A stretch of 64,000 nucleotides of DNA, taken from assembly GCA_031841125.1 (NCBI GenBank), contig CM063106.1, positions 38,374,001-38,438,000 on the forward strand, given 5' to 3'. Under the pieces are notes generated by a model. That model worked only from the letters and a program-made list of their open reading frames with translations, was not told where the DNA came from and searched no databases. Shown in pieces: positions 43,144-56,114 of the stretch. Position numbers and translations under genes: made by a program. This stretch comes from Acanthococcus lagerstroemiae. Taxonomy: Eukaryota; Arthropoda; Insecta; Hemiptera; Eriococcidae. Numbering within the stretch: the stretch's first letter is position 1; the number at the start of each line of letters is the position of its first letter.

Positions 43144-46100
43144 TTAGCCCGTTGCTTTTTTGGCTTTCTTATCGGACTTCTTTTTAAAAATGTCCTGGCC
43201 GTACAAAGCGATCAAGTGGGTTTCGTACATCGGACTCAAATCAACTTGCTCGATCAATTTCCTCGCCAATTTTCGGTCATCCGCGCAGCTATTGTCGTGA
43301 CAGTACCGAATAATATTCTGAAATGAATTTTACGTCAAGTATTCACTGGCATATCGAGTTTGAAAATCATGATAGCATGAACAGCAGCTATACCTACCAT
43401 AGCAAATTTCAAATTCTTAGTTCTAATACACGTCTCAAGCAGCATGTCCAACGATTCAGTACTGGCAATCCCGAGCACCTGCGTGTTGTCAAATAATTGC
43501 TTGGCTACGGCGAATGCTTTCTCGGTGTCATTAGCGCACAGACACAGAACAATAATGTCGCCCAACATTTCACCGACCCACCTAGGAAAGGGAATCTCAT
43601 TAGTACAGAAATAAAACGTATACAAACGTACGGGCGGATTTAGAAAGGTATGAAGGTATAAAAATTTGGAAAACTTTTTCAGATATGAACCTAATCCTCT
43701 CGTCAACACAGAAAAAATTTCCATCGAACTTCTCCCAGAGTAATCTAAGGGAACAGGACTATGAAAACCTTAAAAACGCAAATATCGCCTAACAAACGAC
43801 TAATGGAGGATGAAATTGGAAAACGGTGCCGTCGAGGCTACCATCCCCCGACGCCATCATTTTCCAGATATACCCGCAACTTCTTTGATAATAATCGCAT
43901 TGTCACGGTTTCATTCAGCACTAGGACATTATTTAGTTTTCATTTTGAAGCAAACCAAAATAGAAATTATTGATTTTGGTTCTCGAATTATAAATCATGG
44001 ATTCACTTCTCGTGAAAAGGGATAAAGAAGGCGAGGTTTTCAGCCAGTGGATTTAGTAGAAAAGAGGAAAGATAGAGAGTTGAAGTCAAGAGAGCAATAG
44101 ACTGATTCACGCGTGACATCACGACTCTCGAGTGGCGATTCAGGTTCAGGGCGGCCTGTTGCCAAAAATCTTAAGTCGCGTTTCATCAAAAGTATAGAAG
44201 ATATAAATTAGAGTTGCAAGAGTTAGCACGATTGCGTTTTATCAGTGGTATGAATGGGTGATAATCATCTGATCATTGATCATGGAGATTCACCCGTAAG
44301 CGACTAAGCGTGTAGCAAACTTCAACTATCATTAAGTCGATTAGAAATTCACTTTCAAAAAAAATTTGTCCTAAATTTTAACCGTATCATCACTAAAAAT
44401 TGAATTATAATCAGTTCCACTGGTCGAGTAATTTCTACTCGTTTGTTCCCCTCCTGAAGATAGCACTGTTTCTATTTATGAAAATACACATGATCGCCTT
44501 TTCATTTTCCCCCGCTAACACCCACACAGGTGATTTTGCACCGCACTCTAGTGCAAATTTATATCCCAATTTGGGGAGACATTGGCTCTCGGGTTTTAGA
44601 TTTGGACTTTGCGACGCTATTCTATCCGAAACAAAGGACAAATTGTAATAGATACATTCGATGAACAGCACAACAAATTAGGAAACAAAAAAGAAAACAT
44701 ACTAGGTATAGACATAAAGGTAGGAAAGACTTGGCTACAGAATCTTGGATCATGGCTCTCAGCTCCGTGGTTTCAGGTGGCGAGGGAAGCAGGCGAGGGT
44801 GCCCTTTGACTTGATTTTTGATAGGCTTGTTAGCTGCAGAGGAGTAGAACAATTTCGACTTGCAACTGATGGATTCACCATGTAAACGAACGACAGGCAG
44901 AAAGACAAGTTGCTAACTGCTTGATCACTTATTCAGAATATCTAGCAATTCCTTTGATACATCTACCTATTAGTTAATTAAAGAGAGCAAAAGTGAACAT
45001 AGACAGACATTTGAAGAGTTACGAGAAAAAGAAATTTCAGACAGAGGCAGGTTGTGAAGTAAATTTTTCCTATGTTGAACAAGTGAATTTTTTCGAAGAT
45101 TTTGCGGTAATTTAAGACACACATTTGCCCAACTTTAGCCACTTTTTCAAGTTTTCTTAGAATAGTTTTTACCCCACTGAAGCCGAACTTACATTGAAGA
45201 GAGAGGCTAAGACCACAGTGGTCCTACTTAGATCCACCATTGAAGATATAACCAATTAACGATTTAAAATGAAGCCTTACTCAATCTGTTGTCTGTGTGT
45301 TACTTCTTGGTTTTTTACAAATATCGAGTAAGCGACATCGGCCAGTTTGACGGCTATTTCAGCTGGCGGGTCAGCCGGTGGTACTCGATTCAAAACCATT
45401 CCTTGTAGTAACGGAGCGATTACCTTGTTTTTATCGTACATATCGAACATGACAATATCTGTCCAGATCCGCGGGTACAGCTCGACGGCTCCATTCATAG
45501 TTACCGCTTTCGTTAACCCCTACGGAGGATTACGAATACAAAAGTAATTTTTGGATTAACACAAAAATATCGAAAACACTTGTCAATTCCAGTGAATACC
45601 TCCATAACTTGTATTTCCGGTGTATAGATATTCGGTACGTAATAATTATACTGCTCCATTATGGTTTCCATCAATTCACTTTCAAACATGAGCAGGAAAA
45701 AGTTACGACTACATGAAACGAAAAGGAAACAATTATCATTAATTTTCAAATAAGATGCAATTTACAGATCAATTATGAAATAGTATATTATGCAACCAGG
45801 GGGGGGGGAGTGAATTACAACGATTGTAAGTTAGCAGTACGAGCATTTGAAATCCAAACATTAACCTAGATAATTATCAACTGGGATCGTCTGAAAATTC
45901 AGGTTCTACAGTCTTATTTTTGGGTTCCAAATAAGAGTTTAAATTTCAAATAACGGTCTGTAGGCTGAAAAAAGTTTCTGTTCTGGTTTCAGTTATTTTT
46001 TGAAAAATCATGTTCTTGATGTCAACTGGAGAAGTATTATCAATCACGCTTCAACTATTGAATCCAAATGTGCCCAGACAAACACACGGTGGAATCTAAA

Positions 46101-48893
46101 TGACGGACAATAAAGTCAGAAAGCCAATTTCGGAATACTGCGAGAGGGGTAAGATACGAGGCAGTTGTTCGTTATTCTGAGAGAAATTCCCAATGTATCC
46201 CACTCATCTTCTAAGGTAGACTATGGTTTACTCCTGTAAATTTTGAGGTCTTGATTATCGATCAACAATCATCACATGGTCAAGTTCTTCCAATTACACT
46301 GAAACACCCTGTATTCAAGTACATCTACATAGGCGCTCAGTAAGACCGAAATCATCAAATTTCAATCTTCAAAACAGATCCGAGCAAATAAAAATTCATG
46401 CAGCAGCTTTCAAATTAATCACATTCATCAAGTAACCAGCTGCAGAGAGCTCGCATGGTTTCTGAATAATGTAGTTCGATATGCTAGAATATGCGCTCAT
46501 ATTTGCAGATTTGCTGTTTTTCATTATGCTGAACGCGTATGTAAGTGTACCCTTAGATAAAAACATACATACTAGTACACAGATTCTCTGAATGCATTGC
46601 CAATTAAATTGTAGTTGTTTCCATGCCACAGTAATTCATTTAGACGGAAGGCCAAGTTCATGTCATGCAAGTGATAACGACAGTTTTCCATCGCTGTGGC
46701 GAAAAACAGAGTATCGCTGGCATCCTTTATTTCGAACTCTTTTCCGTGGATGTAGTCTAGGATATTTTCCAATATGCAACAACGGTTTTGTCCAAATCGA
46801 CCTAGATGGAATGAAAACGAAAACGAAGTTTTATTTGGAGGACTCATAATTTTGAATACCGGAGTATGGATTCAAATTTCTCTCATTGCTTACTCTGTTT
46901 GCAAAAAATATTCAACAGAAAATAGTAAGTTCCTAAGCTAGGTTCAACGCCAAACTGTCCAACTTCAGCTATCATTTTCAGAGCGAGTTGGTTAGCGTCC
47001 TTCGCATTAGGATTTCTAGATAGCACGTCTAATATGCCGTTCAGAGTCTGTATGTTTGGTTTCAAGCCGTTTTCGTTCATAGACGTAAGTACTTCCTATA
47101 CAAAAAGTATAACAAATTAGTGATACCTAAACAAAGTTCAAACATGGGGTAATTAGACAAGGTCGACGATATGGTTACCTCAATGAATTTCCACCTGTGC
47201 TCCCATCCTTCTTTAATGAAATTCGTGCATTTCAAAATAGCATTATACGCGCCGATTGACAACGGAATTCCTTGCTTTAAAGCCTCTTCATAATACATAT
47301 GTGCTTGATCTACCTGTAAAAAAATGGAAAAATTTACATTAAGTGAGGCTGAGGTAAGCAAACTGGGTCCAGCATGTTTCATACGGAAATTCAATAGAAA
47401 TACCTGAAAATATTTGACCATTCCCATGATTAGAGCAGAATACGATCTGGGACTAGGTGGCAACTCCGAGAACAATCGTTCAGCGTAACCTTTATCCCTA
47501 GAATTTTTCGCGTAAGTATTCGAATAAACATCACAAAACATCATTCATAGACGATATATATTGGTCGTAAAGTAACACCGTAGAGAATACATCGGATAAA
47601 ACGTACTTCCATGTTTTCTTAAGAACTTGCTTCTCATTATTCGATTGCGCGAACCATCTTTCTTCAAGCAACTCTTCGGCAAGATCTTCATTTTCATTAA
47701 AAAAACATAATAACTCCAAAAGGGCAAGTTTACTTTCATCTGATACCGCTGTAATTATATAAAAATTATTAATTTTTTATGAAATCAACTGTTATATTTA
47801 ACTAAAAAGGCAAAGTCAGTAGTTTAACAAAACTGAACAAGACTGTAAAGAAAAAGGGAACTAACTATATCTATCTTTGACAGTTATTATAAACAAAACA
47901 GAGGGGGCCAATAGTGACGAACAAAATTACATTTAGGCATGAACGATGGAATTACTGTTAATTTTAATAGAATTAAATCCGTACTCGTAATGTTTGGAAA
48001 CAGAATTTTCATGGGCTACAATTATCGATACTTATGAACCAAATTGTCAAGTTAGTATGCTTACCAAAGTTGTTCTTAAGCATGAATTCGTACATTTCAA
48101 CAGCATCGTTAACTGAAGCAGTTGCAATAGTTTTCATTAATGTGGTATCATCAATATCATCAAATTCATCATATCTCGGCTTTGGAAGGAAAGCCTACAA
48201 AAAAGTATAAGCTATGAAACTAAAATTTTTTCGAATAAACTTCAACTTAAAAGAATATTGACAAGTACTTCTATGGGTGGTTCAGCCTCTCTATGCTGAA
48301 ATAAGTTGGCATGTTTCTCTCGGATCCATATTGCCGCTTTACGTCCAGATTCTTGCGAAAGAGCGTATGTTCGTTTATTGCCGCTCGAGACGGGAATAAG
48401 ATAAGGATCATCATGGTACTTATAATGAGGTGCAGTAGGATCACGTTTTACAGTGGTTGCTAAGGCCTGGAACAAATAGACTTCAATTAGTTCCGAGCTG
48501 ATTGATGATCTGAAGTCAAAATTATTATAAATAGCACTAACACTTACTTTAAGAATGTCAGTAGGTCCACGGGGTATCCGTTTGGGTATTACAATCGCTT
48601 CAGACTCGACCGAGGAGTCATAGGAGTGCTGACGAATGAAGCTAAGAAGCCGGCCGCTCCTTAATATATTCAAACCGCAGATATAGCATCTGAAAACAAT
48701 GTCAAATGAAATGCAGTTAGATCAATGGAAACTGAAAACAAAATAACGAGATACATAACGCCGGCTAATTTGACTTCTAAAAGAAGAAAATGTAATTCAA
48801 TTACACTTAATTTCTAGGTAATCTAATTTCACTGAAACATTAAAAATCTAGAGTCATTTACCGGGTGTTCTGGAGAAGACTGGAAACACTCAT
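43144..48893 (-). CDS. PTCD3: Pentatricopeptide repeat protein PTCD3 (mS39), 13 exons
   Basis: Exons (5' to 3'): 48893-48862, 48689-48548, 48466-48269, 48194-48065, 47748-47607, 47497-47404, 47313-47179, 47095-46894, 46801-46573, 45708-45600, 45519-45281, 43581-43398, 43317-43144; 2010 nt, 669 aa, all phases consistent (human 689). Matching blocks: IVIPKRIP, ALATTVKRDPTAPHYKYHDD then PYL, YAERLFSELPPSPRSYSALI then MGMVK (a PPR unit), NEYGLKP-type MNENGLKPNIQTLNGIL, GVEPSLGTYYFLLNIF, YRNFFLLMFESELMETIMEQ and PRIWTDIVMF. The N-terminus (MSVSSLLQNTRCYICGLNIL) is consistent with mitochondrial targeting. PTCD3 is small mitoribosomal subunit protein mS39, near the mRNA entry, needed for mitochondrial translation. 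The Lys-rich tail FKKKSDKKAKKATG is typical. Intron 11 is 1.7 kb with no recognisable content. Confidence 0.93.
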
Positions 48894-49152
48894 CTTCTGC
48901 TTCAGGTATCAATTTTCCGTAGCACGAGTTCTCTTCAAGTGATGCAGCCGGTGCCTTGGTTACTGCAGCTAAAGTGATTCCATGACTGTCTCAAATATGT
49001 GCTTGAATTACAACTTGAGGATTACATTATACGAATCTCAAATCACACATGTGAAGTACAAATCTTACCTTATTATTAGATGTTATCAAATCATGGACAG
49101 TCGGACCTTCGGACTGATTACTGATAAGTGATAAGCCTAAAAATGAGGAGGT

Positions 49153-49362
49153 ATCTGTCAAAAAGGCCCCTGACGGATTCCGGGAATCACGGGAATCCGA
49201 TTCATCAGGGGCCCTTTTGACAGATAACTCTTCAAATGCAGCTTCGCAGCTAGAGATACTAGTGTAGTTACTAGAACCCCAGGAAAGACCCCAGGTGTAG
49301 CCATACGCCATTTTGAAGCCTACCAAGCCTACCGCGTGATAGGCTTCAAAATGGCGTATGGC
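49153..49362. repeat. Two adjacent foldback hairpins
   Basis: First hairpin 49153-49226: TATCTGTCAAAAAGGCCCCT pairs with AGGGGCCCTTTTGACAGATA, nearly perfectly. Second hairpin 49300-49362: GCCATACGCCATTTTGAAGC pairs with GCTTCAAAATGGCGTATGGC perfectly over a 19-nt loop. No gene lies here. They sit 260-530 bp upstream of the PTCD3 ATG. Confidence 0.75.
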
Positions 49363-49390
49363 TCCACTTGAGGTACTACCTTTGACTATA

Positions 49391-49562
49391 CACATTTTTC
49401 TTATCAGTTTGTAGTATGGTGCAGTTTTCGCGTTCGTATTTCAGGAAGCTAACAAGCTCCGCGTATCAACTTTTTCTCGGCAAGTTTGCGTTCAAACTTT
49501 TGAAACAAAATAACTACTAATAGAGTAAATGATTGTAAAAATTGATTATCATGAAAAAGATC
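49391..49562. repeat. Short copy of the repeat that hosts the Copia element
   Basis: Contains, in inverse order, the two ends of the repeat at 29680-29829 plus 35834-36125. The middle (TGCTAGC-rich) part is missing. Just to its right, about 49610-49752 is repeated with divergence at 51593-51712 (share CTATGTCATAT, TCTCAAAAA.CAGATTTTG and CGCTTAACAG). Confidence 0.6.
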
Positions 49563-49761
49563 ATTAAAGTCCTTTACTTTCCTGAAAAAGAAAAAAAAAT
49601 GAAAAAGAAAGTTCCTCGGAGATCTTATCAGTAAACACTATGTCATATAGGTATAGTTTCTGCATGCGGCTCTTGAACTTCGAATCACGTGTTCTCAAAA
49701 AACAGATTTTGCTGGCTGCTTCCCTTGCGCTTAACAGTGTCCCCACATAGCGTATACTGAT

Positions 49762-50337
49762 CAGGGATGAGAAGCTTAAACTGTTAAGCTTAAACTTTCG
49801 CTTAAACTTAAAAGTTTTTCCAAAAATCTCATTCGCTTAGCTTCAGCTTTTTGCCCTTATCATTAGCTTTTCAGCGCTTCGCTATCGGCTTTTTTTTTTC
49901 AACATTATACTCAATTCCGCATGAAATCGACCATAGTGAATAATTCATCAAGTATGAACTTCGTATGTAGTACTTAGTACTTACTGGTCAACGTCAACAT
50001 CAGTCAGACGTGAAACGTGAAGCGAAGTCGACACTGAAGCACTGAAGCAGGAAGCACCAAGGAAACAGGCGAACACAAAGAACAACCCAGAAGCCGGAAC
50101 CCAGAACCCGCGGCCGCTGACATGATTTTTCAACTTAAAAAATTAAGTGTTGTGATTTTTTTCGGCTTTTTGATAGAAAATGTGAATGTCTTAATTAAGC
50201 TGCTCAGCGTATCCTTTTTGGCTGGCTTTGCGCTTAATGAACAGCGAATGGCTGACTTTTTCATTCGCTTAAAAGCCGTTCAATAATGAGCTTAAGCTTC
50301 GGCTTAAGCGGTTATCGGCTTAAACTTCTCATCCCTG
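49762..50337. mobile_element. hAT-like MITE with perfect 8-bp target duplication
   Basis: Ends CAGGGATGAGAAGCTTAAAC and GGCTTAAACTTCTCATCCCTG-type are inverted. The flanks are ATACTGAT at 49754-49761 and 50338-50345, a perfect 8-bp duplication typical of hAT elements. Related to the element inside the gustatory receptor intron (3124-4014). Non-coding. Confidence 0.88.
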
Positions 50338-50397
50338 ATACTGATTACTGATACGCTTTTTTGTCAGCGACTCAGCGTGGATACACATTTTTGTATC

Positions 50398-50555
50398 GGG
50401 GCCCAATTTTTAAAAAATTCTACTTTTACCGACTTTTCGAAGAAAAGGGAGGTATTACACTCGTCACAGTTGTGAAGTTGGGGGCGGGGGCAATGTTTTT
50501 TTTGCGTTTCAGAGTGTTTAGAACACGACTGTAATAGTGGCTGAATTTCAGGTTT

Positions 50556-50605
<50 letters not shown>

Positions 50606-51560
50606 CTTAATTTTGTGGAAGAAAATCTCAGAAACTATTGAATCAATTGATTCCAAATTTTGGTATATTATGGAGAAGTACTCGAAGTTGTTAAAATAAG
50701 CTTTTGAAGGCAATCGGTCGAGCCGTTCGTGAGTTTTCCTTGAGGACAAAATTTGTGGCACAAAAATCTCAGAAACTATCGAATCATTTGATTCCAAATT
50801 TTGGTACATTATAGAGAAGTACTCGAAGTTGTATTGGTGAAAGTTTGATGACAATCGGTTGAGTCGTTCACGAGTTTCCTCAATTTAAGTTCAGCATAAG
50901 AAGCGCAAGGCGACTTATGTACTCGATGTTGTTTGGGATTTAATTTATACGAAATCAAATTTTGATAGCCGCGTAGTTTTGTTGTATTATACAAATGTTT
51001 CGGTCTTACACGTTTCCGCCTTGAATGTATCGATTTCAAATTTATACGAACTCTAATTTTGATAGCCGGGTAGTTTTATATATTTTTTTATTATAATACT
51101 ATTCCCTGTCGAGAGTTGCGTTTTTTAAAACGTGAATGGCCTTAAACATTTCAGCCGAATACCACTAGTCCTTGTCGACATTTGCGTTTTTTTTAAAACG
51201 CTAACGACTTAAAACGTGTCGACAGTGTCTTGATTTCGCGAGGAACGAGCGAAGCGAGTTCCGAGTACTTTCCGCTACTACTGCGAGGAACGAGCGAAGC
51301 GAGTTCCGAGTGCTTTTCGGCCGAAGGCCGAAAAGTCGGTACTGCTTTCGCGAAGCGAAAGCAGTTTTTATGCTCTTTCCAACGATACTAATACTAATAT
51401 AACTCATTTTGTCAAGAAATGTCCCTTGCGAGCTTTTTGTTTAACAAGTCCAAAAATGAACACTTTCAAACGTAACAGAACCAACCGACAATTGATGACA
51501 AAATGAGATTGGTATCGTTGGAAAGAGCGTAAAAAGTGGAATTTTTCAAAATTGGGCCCC
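50398..51560. mobile_element. 1.16-kb element with GGGGCCCAATTTT inverted ends
   Basis: The left end GGGGCCCAATTTTTAAAAAA then TTCTACTTTT and right end AAAAGTGGAATTTTTCAAAA then TTGGGCCCC are inverted over about 33 bp. Inside are a (TA)n tract (50559-50599), a 140-bp two-copy tandem repeat (50616-50890), and a palindromic block at 51236-51370 with GAGCGAAGCGAGTTCCGAG repeated twice and CGGCCGAAGGCCG. No coding region recognised. Confidence 0.65.
50559..50599. repeat. (TA)n microsatellite
   Basis: About 20 uninterrupted TA units inside the 50398-51560 element. Confidence 0.95.
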
Positions 51561-51843
51561 TGATTCGAAAATGCGTACTCACGTTGAAAAAAGCTTATCA
51601 GTAAATCCTATGTCATATATGGATCTTGATGAACTTTGAATCACTTGTTCTCAAAAATCAGATTTTGTTGTTTGGTTCTGTTACGCTTAACAGCGTCCAA
51701 ATAACGAATTTACGAAAATTCCAAGGGAGGAATCTATTTGGGAATAAAAATAATTCCCGGGTTTTGTCCATCCTTAGCGCGACCTCTGGACCCGCGAATC
51801 AGTTTTTGAAATCATGGGCGATTTCACAAACCCTTATTGGAAT

Positions 51844-52244
51844 CAGGGATGGCAAACGAAACGAAACGAAATAACGAAACAACGAAATAACGATTGATTT
51901 TTGTCTAAAATATTGAAACGAAATAACAAAATGGGAAAAAAAACGTTTCGTTTGCCATCCCTAGTTTTCTGATTTGTGATTTTTAGGCTCGGCTACTAGT
52001 AGCCGAGCCTATTGCAACCACTTTCTAGGGACGGGTACTAGTAACCGAGCCTACTGTAATCGAAATTTCATTTCTTTCCCCGGGTGAGTTGAGTCAGGGT
52101 AAGTTCAGTCTAGTTCAGTAAATAGCAGGGATGGCAAACAAACGAAACAAAATTACAAAATTAGGAAATAACGATTGATTTTTGTCAAAAATATTGAAAC
52201 GAAATAACGAAACGAAAAAAAAACGGTTTCGTTTGCCATCCCTG
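51844..52244. mobile_element. Composite hAT-like element, copy 2 (empty of the 240-bp MITE)
   Basis: Same MITE - spacer - MITE design as 29010-29627, with CAGGGATGGCAAACGAAAC / GTTTGCCATCCCTG outer ends. Perfect 8-bp target duplication ATTGGAAT at 51836-51843 and 52245-52252. The spacer near 52094 lacks the nested element present in copy 1. Confidence 0.88.
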
Positions 52245-52252
52245 ATTGGAAT

Positions 52253-53218
52253 CGCGATTTACAGATCAACAATATTCGGCATTTTCTGGTAACGACGGAT
52301 TTTATAAAGAGCAACCGTTCCAGGGTTATTTTCTTGGGGCTTCATTATGGAGCATTTACACTGAAGTTGACAGCATTGCTGTAGCCAACTTTGCTAGCTT
52401 CTGGATGTTAGTTATTTTCGTTTTCACACTGGAGTTAGTCGAAATAATATGCTGACAGCAATGTTAGAATTTGTCATGAGTTGCATATTACTCATTTTTA
52501 AAACTTTGCTGATAGCAATGTTCGTTTGTCAGCGTAAATGCACCATCACCTGTACCGGTAGATTTACGAGCAGTCTGCTTACGTCGAGAGTGACACATGA
52601 CGTTACCAGAACGTTTGTTATCAATATTGGGGGAAAGAACCAAAATAAAATATATGCAGTCTAATGGGAAGTTAACAAAATTTTTCATGTATGTCGAAAT
52701 TTCTCAAAAGTAAGTGGAATTACGTGAAAAATGATAAGAATGAAATTTGTAGGAGACGGTATTTACATTTTCATAAAGCAACTTCCGTATAATTTCGAAC
52801 ATTCTCTCGCGAATTATTATAATTTGAAAATTGAGTATACTAGTAAGTAGCTTATTAACATTTTGAATTACCTATGTATTTCGGATTTACGTTATTTCTA
52901 TCGGAATTCGATAATATTAGTCAACTTTTCACCACCGATTGCCAAAATCTCGGTTTAACTTCTTGTAACTTGAAAAAAACGCAAAATTATTCAGTCATTT
53001 TTATCAATTTTATCAAACTTGAGGGGCAAAATATGTAAACAAAACGAAAGTGCCATTCCCAGGCCATTCCCCTCGAACGTTACGGCTAGTCGTGAATAAC
53101 GAAACTCCGCCGAATCTTACTTCTGATTGGCGGATTTCTTTTCTATGGGCGCTCCACGTTCTGTAACGTGATTAGTTATAGAACGTTGCGAATTCATCCA
53201 ATAGAAACGTTGTATAGT
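52253..53218. other. Spacer before H4, no gene seen
   Basis: A plus frame at 52246-52455 begins inside the target duplication and shows no recognisable domain. Two copies of a TTTGCTGATAGCAATGTT / ATGCTGACAGCAATGTTAG motif lie near 52450 and 52505. Nothing else is supported. Confidence 0.4.
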
Positions 53219-53231
53219 TGTTTGAAAACAG

Positions 53232-53238
53232 TATAAAT
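53232..53238 (+). promoter_or_regulatory. TATA box of H4
   Basis: TATAAAT 87 bp upstream of the H4 ATG. A CCAAT sequence lies at about 53197. Confidence 0.75.
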
Positions 53239-53261
53239 TCCTTTCCCCATTTGCAGGATAG

Positions 53262-53630
<369 letters not shown>

Positions 53631-53655
53631 TTTGCTACTCGCTGAGTTCTAAAAC

Positions 53656-53671
53656 GGCCCTTATCAGGGCC
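53656..53671 (+). terminator. Histone 3' stem-loop of H4
   Basis: GGCCCTTATCAGGGCC followed by ACCACA: a 6-bp stem and TTAT loop bound by SLBP for U7-dependent 3' processing. An AATAAA at 53715-53720 could serve as a backup polyadenylation signal. Confidence 0.95.
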
Positions 53672-54314
53672 ACCACATAAATTTCTTTGTCTTTAGAAAA
53701 CACAATTTCGTAATAATAAATCACTGTTTCATTTCAAAAGTCTTTCTCTTTCATTGATAGATTTCAATGGAGGTAGACAAATTAAAAATTGCCTTCGTAG
53801 GAGTATTGTATACTTGAAAGTTAGTGAAAGAAACAAGAATTTTTCAAAAACATAATAACCTTTCGCGTTTCGCTCATATTACACATTATTCTGAATTATG
53901 TACAACTTCCAACAGCTAAGGAAGATGAAATTCGGAGTCAAACTAATGATTGGTAGAAGACTATAGCAAGTCTGAATCACAATACCAAAACCTATAACCT
54001 CCATATTTCTACACTGGACTAAACCCGTAGAATGTAGATGTCTTTGTTTCGGTTGCCAGGACGGCATTTTTGCTGCTAGGTCTAGCAGATTTTTTCATTT
54101 GCTGGGTAATGATAGCTTCAAAAGAATTTGGAAAAATTTACACATTTGAAATTGAAGGTACAGCTTCTATACAAATTGTACCATACTCCATGACTATACA
54201 TATAAGCAAAACTAAAAAAAAAATCCAAATGGAAGTTTTTTACAACTTGAAATCGCTCGAAGGGAGGGGGCGCTTTTAAGCGAGTGCCCAGAGGCGCTCA
54301 TGACCGTAATTCGG

Positions 54315-54389
54315 CCCTGGGCTGGTATTCCACTAACAAAAGTACGCGCGTACCTCGTTGTACTTTTTTAGTGGAATACCAACCCTGGG
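54315..54389. repeat. 75-bp foldback element
   Basis: CCCTGGGCTGGTATTCCACT and AGTGGAATACCAACCCTGGG are near-perfect reverse complements, with AAAAGTACG.. at the centre. It would form a long hairpin. Confidence 0.8.
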
Positions 54390-54680
54390 TGGAAGAATAC
54401 GAATGACAGCAATAGAATTTTCAGCAGTGAATCCTAATTACGTAATTACTTTTACTCGCAATAAAAGAGCATTAAACTTATTTTGCATTTTTATGAATCG
54501 GGCAAAAAAATAATAGGTATAAGGAGGAAAAAATATAACATTAACAATGGATAAGAATGTCGGCATAGGTTAACATTTATGTGGCAGGAAAAAATAGCAG
54601 AATTTAACACCTCGTTAACAAAGTAATAATTGTTAAGCGACCTGTCCAATGAAACTGAGATTGATTACTCCATCAAATCT

Positions 54681-54833
54681 CAGTGGCGTAGCCAGACTTG
54701 GTATAAAGAGGGGGGGGGGGGTTCGTTTCACTTTTACAACATTACAGGTGTAATACTTCTTACTATTACCAGAATAAATTTTAATTTTTTCACATTGTTG
54801 GGGAGGGTGTCCCCCCCGGTAGCTACGCCCCTG
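54681..54833. mobile_element. Short MITE, CAGTGGCGTAGC ends
   Basis: Begins CAGTGGCGTAGCCAGA and ends GGTAGCTACGCCCCTG, inverted. Internal G-run and C-run blocks are also complementary. 153 bp, non-coding. Confidence 0.7.
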
Positions 54834-56114
54834 TCATCAGTATTGAATACAGAAATTGTATAGCTCTTTAATAAATATATTAAATGGTTCGCGTCTTGAC
54901 GGGGAAAACATTTTTTTCAACATTTTATTGGAACGAAAAGGGCACGGTAGGTATAATAAAAATTTCCAATCGCAAAATTATAGGTGTGAATTTTGCGAAA
55001 AACTTATGAGAGGTCTTATACGTTTGATGTGTATCATTAGCGGAACAGTGTGCCTCTAATTTTGATAAAATGAACGCGTCCCACAAGGACAACGAAAAGC
55101 ATTCAACAGAAATTTGTGATTTATTAAATACAATAAATTACGAGTATAAACCCAGCTGGGTTTGCTGCTAAAAATGAGGAAATTTTACATCATATAATTT
55201 TTCATTATATTTGTTATGATATCGGCGGACGCTTGAGTTCGGATTTTTAGATTGAAATTGAAAATGTATTAAACATTTATAAAATTACTACGATGGTGAA
55301 GACGGAAAATTCAATAAGCGAAAAGGTGAAATTTGATACGGAAAATTCAATGGACGATAAATGAAATTTAGTAAGATAATTAGAAACGACTAGCTGAAAA
55401 AATAAATGTTAGGGGACGAAAGTATCCTATAACATATATTTTACAGTGAAAATTTCGTAGGTATGCTTTTCCGTGGTAAGATCTGCCATACTAAAAATCT
55501 AAACCGAGACTGATTTCCTCTTGTAGCGTGATAATTTCAGTATGGGGCTCAAATTTGAGAAGTAAATAATCGTAATATGGAAATTCTGGCTGAACTCATT
55601 TCTTATAACCAATTATCATGCTCTTCTTTTTTCTCGGCATTCAGTGTCCTATAGAAAGGGATAGGACTTGTTAGACAAGTTTTATACATTGATATTTATA
55701 CGCATTCAAATGCCTCTGGAACTGCACAGGACTTTTCAGACAATTTTTGAGCAACTCATTCAGACCGGGTTAAAGCTTGGTAAGTTACATTCGGAAGTAT
55801 AGGTATTCCAAGTTAGTGATCAGATTCATTAAGACTGCATTCAGTCTTGGTTGATGGAAAGAATTGGAAAGGAAGGTAAAGAATGAGGTAGGGAGAGCAG
55901 ATAATAAAAGATACCAGGTATAAACCCTTCTCAGAAATGAAAAAGATTCAGGAGAGAAAAAAGTGGAGAGACGCAACCTACTAGGCGAAAGACTAAGGAC
56001 TATAACAATATAATATCATAGCTTAGAAAAACACTGGATTCTTCTTGCTTTCAGAAAATGATAAAAGATAAATAGGGCAGTCAGGAAAGATTTAGGACAT
56101 TTGAACTTGTATAC

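Noticed and set aside
52246..52455. 69-codon plus-strand frame
   Set aside because: It starts in the target duplication of a transposon and has no recognisable domain.
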